From Artocarpus heterophyllus (lineage: Eukaryota > Streptophyta > Magnoliopsida > Rosales > Moraceae), in the NCBI GenBank assembly GCA_025403435.1, contig CM046333.1:15029770-15093769 (forward strand): a DNA stretch of 64,000 nucleotides, in the 5' to 3' direction. Under the pieces are notes generated by a model that saw only the letters and a program-made list of their open reading frames with translations, did not search any database and was not told where the DNA came from. The translations under genes were made by a program, and so were the position numbers. This document shows, one piece after another, positions 62,501-64,000 of this stretch (its first letter is position 1; every line of letters begins with the position of its first letter).

Positions 62501-62860
62501 TAACTATTTTTGATAAACCAATCGCACTATCATAATATTACATTTTGCTTTATACGTCATACAAGGAGCACATAAAATTTTGCATTCATAACATTACTTA
62601 TTACTAAAGCCTTGTAGTTACTAAGACTTTCAAAATACTTGTTAAATAGGAAAGTTCATAATTATAAATCGTTTAAATAATCATCATTTAAACTTGTGAA
62701 TTTCTCAGGTGTTACAGAAGGTTTTTAACCTTGAACTAAATTCTTGCAGCTTCTCGTAACACTTAACAATACTTTATACCTCCAAATTTGATCTAATTAT
62801 AGAATCATGGAATTTAAGCTGTAAATCTACGAATCTTTACCTGTAAATAAATGTTTGGAT
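59561..62860. other. Intergenic DNA with small duplications, no gene
   Basis: No frame or motif supports a gene. An exact 20-bp tandem repeat (AAATTAAATTGACTATCTTT) lies at 61881-61920. An ~86-bp imperfect duplication starting GCTTAGAAAATTCTTAT lies at 62119 and 62205. The moderately GC-rich part 60300-61100 looks like decayed transposon leader sequence. Confidence 0.45.
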
Positions 62861-62863
62861 TTT

Positions 62864-63336
62864 CAAAGAAACCTTTAACTTAATACTTAATTCCCTTATA
62901 GTTGTTTATCTTATCATCTACTATCACGGTTCACTATTAAGCCACCTATCTAATGGCTCACGATTATTCTTAAACTTTCTTAATATGTATAGAATGACCA
63001 AGTTTGTCATACTATTGTTATCCTTATAATTCTTACCAAAATTTGTATTTATAAGCTCTAAATTTGTACTCTATTATGAACTTAATGACGTAGTTATGAA
63101 AAAACTCTTTAATTAATTTTATTTATTAATTACTAAATTTTTCTAGACATTACAAGGAGGGTGATTTGTAAAATTTCAAATGCATGGGAAGTACAAAGAA
63201 ACCCTGGACTTAAATACTTAATTACCTCATAGTTGTTTATCTTATCATTTACTATCACGGTTCACCGTTAAGCATGGCTCACGATTATTCTTAAACTTTC
63301 CTAACATGTATAGAATGACCAAGTTTGTCATACAGT
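62864..63336. repeat. Imperfect direct repeat, ~145 bp, offset ~330 bp
   Basis: Copies at 62864-63020 and 63194-63336 share AGTTGTTTATCTTATCAT, CTATCACGGTTCAC, GGCTCACGATTATTC and ATAGAATGACCAAGTTTGTC. The spacer between them is AT-rich. Confidence 0.85.
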
Positions 63337-63339
63337 CCA

Positions 63340-64000
63340 GCAATTTCACCTCTTTTTTTTTATTTTTTTATTTTTTTATTCTCCCTCCATTGTCACTCCC
63401 TCTCATTCTCATGAAGGCCGTGCTCCTATAGGTCTTGCTACCTAAAAGTTTGTTGCAAAGATACCCCTCCTCACGTGCCGTGTCGATACCTATGGATGAA
63501 TCTTCAGAAACCTTAGTTGCCTCTCATTTTGTAACACATTCTCTCATCTCTCTCTAGATCTTTAAAGCTTTAAAAATCTCTCTCTTCTCCTCCACTAGAA
63601 CCGGTCCTCTACTTCTCTCTGCCTATCAAGAGTTTTCTCCTCAAGCTTCTATACTCACCCTCAGCCATAAGAAGATAGTGTGTTCTAGTTTGTAGAAGAG
63701 GTCTCTAAGGTAGGAAAGTTTGGTTTTCAGAAACTTTGGCCATAATTTGGTGTTCATGGTTAAGAAAAAGATATTAAAAAATCGCACTAGGTTTATGATA
63801 GTTTTAGAAGGAAAGTCTCTCTCACCAAGAAGGAAAAGTTTCAAAGATTGGAGACCAGACCACCACCATAGGTCCTTAACTTTCTAGGTTTAAGTATGAT
63901 GTATGAACATTATATGATCTCTAATAGTTTTATGTTCCAGGATGAAAGAAAGTTTAGCACGTAAGAATGAATATATTAGCTCAAAGGTGTCATCTTGATA
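63340..64000. other. T-rich DNA at the right edge, no gene seen
   Basis: Starts with a T-homopolymer-rich block (63350-63380). The later part (63540-63640) is a CT-rich stretch that could belong to the leader of a plus-strand gene beyond the edge, but no coding exon is visible. Confidence 0.35.

Overview
This is nuclear DNA of a flowering plant. The evidence is a 22-exon SPT5 gene with GT-AG introns and plant-like sequence, the first exon of a plant-type GT47 glycosyltransferase, AT-rich intergenic DNA, and thick layers of Ty1/copia and Ty3/gypsy LTR retrotransposons. I cannot name the order or species. No rRNA, tRNA, CRISPR or prokaryotic-style operon was seen.

Layout. 1-1100: 5' end of a minus-strand GT47 (exostosin-family) gene whose remaining exons lie off the left edge. 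1100-5120: AT-rich intergenic DNA with two MITE-like elements and simple repeats. 5120-24542: one Ty1/copia integration of about 19.4 kb, arranged LTR-internal-LTR-internal-LTR on the minus strand inside a single 5-bp target duplication (CCTAA). The shared middle LTR carries a nested opposite-strand solo LTR with its own target duplication. 24543-29255: a decayed 2-oxoglutarate-dependent dioxygenase (ACC-oxidase-homolog type) pseudogene, cut by two more solo LTRs of the same family inserted 90 bp of host sequence apart. 29256-30427: T-rich upstream DNA with a triplicated ~100-bp repeat and the SPT5 promoter. 30428-38917: the transcription elongation factor SPT5 gene, the only complete intact gene here; the spliced model gives 1051 residues. 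40215-46164: a Ty3/gypsy-type element with two ~1.45-kb LTRs, a gag remnant and no pol recognised. 48094-57161: a third copia copy, rearranged so that its coding body and inner LTR parts are inverted relative to its left LTR end, giving a palindrome with ~1.3-kb arms. 57162-64000: AT-rich DNA with degenerate LTR-like sequence and minisatellites, no gene recognised.

How the parts relate. The two host genes are housekeeping functions (cell-wall/Golgi glycosylation, and Pol II elongation) with no visible functional link. Most of the window is one copia family: two complete internal regions in tandem, one rearranged copy and three solo LTRs. Every gag-pol is dead. The two tandem copies share several inactivating lesions and each also has private ones, so they descend from one already damaged or jointly ageing parent. 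I found no convincing previously undescribed biological system. The most unusual structures are the tandem copia array with one target duplication, the inverted copia copy, and a GC-rich motif family shared by the copia LTR and leader.
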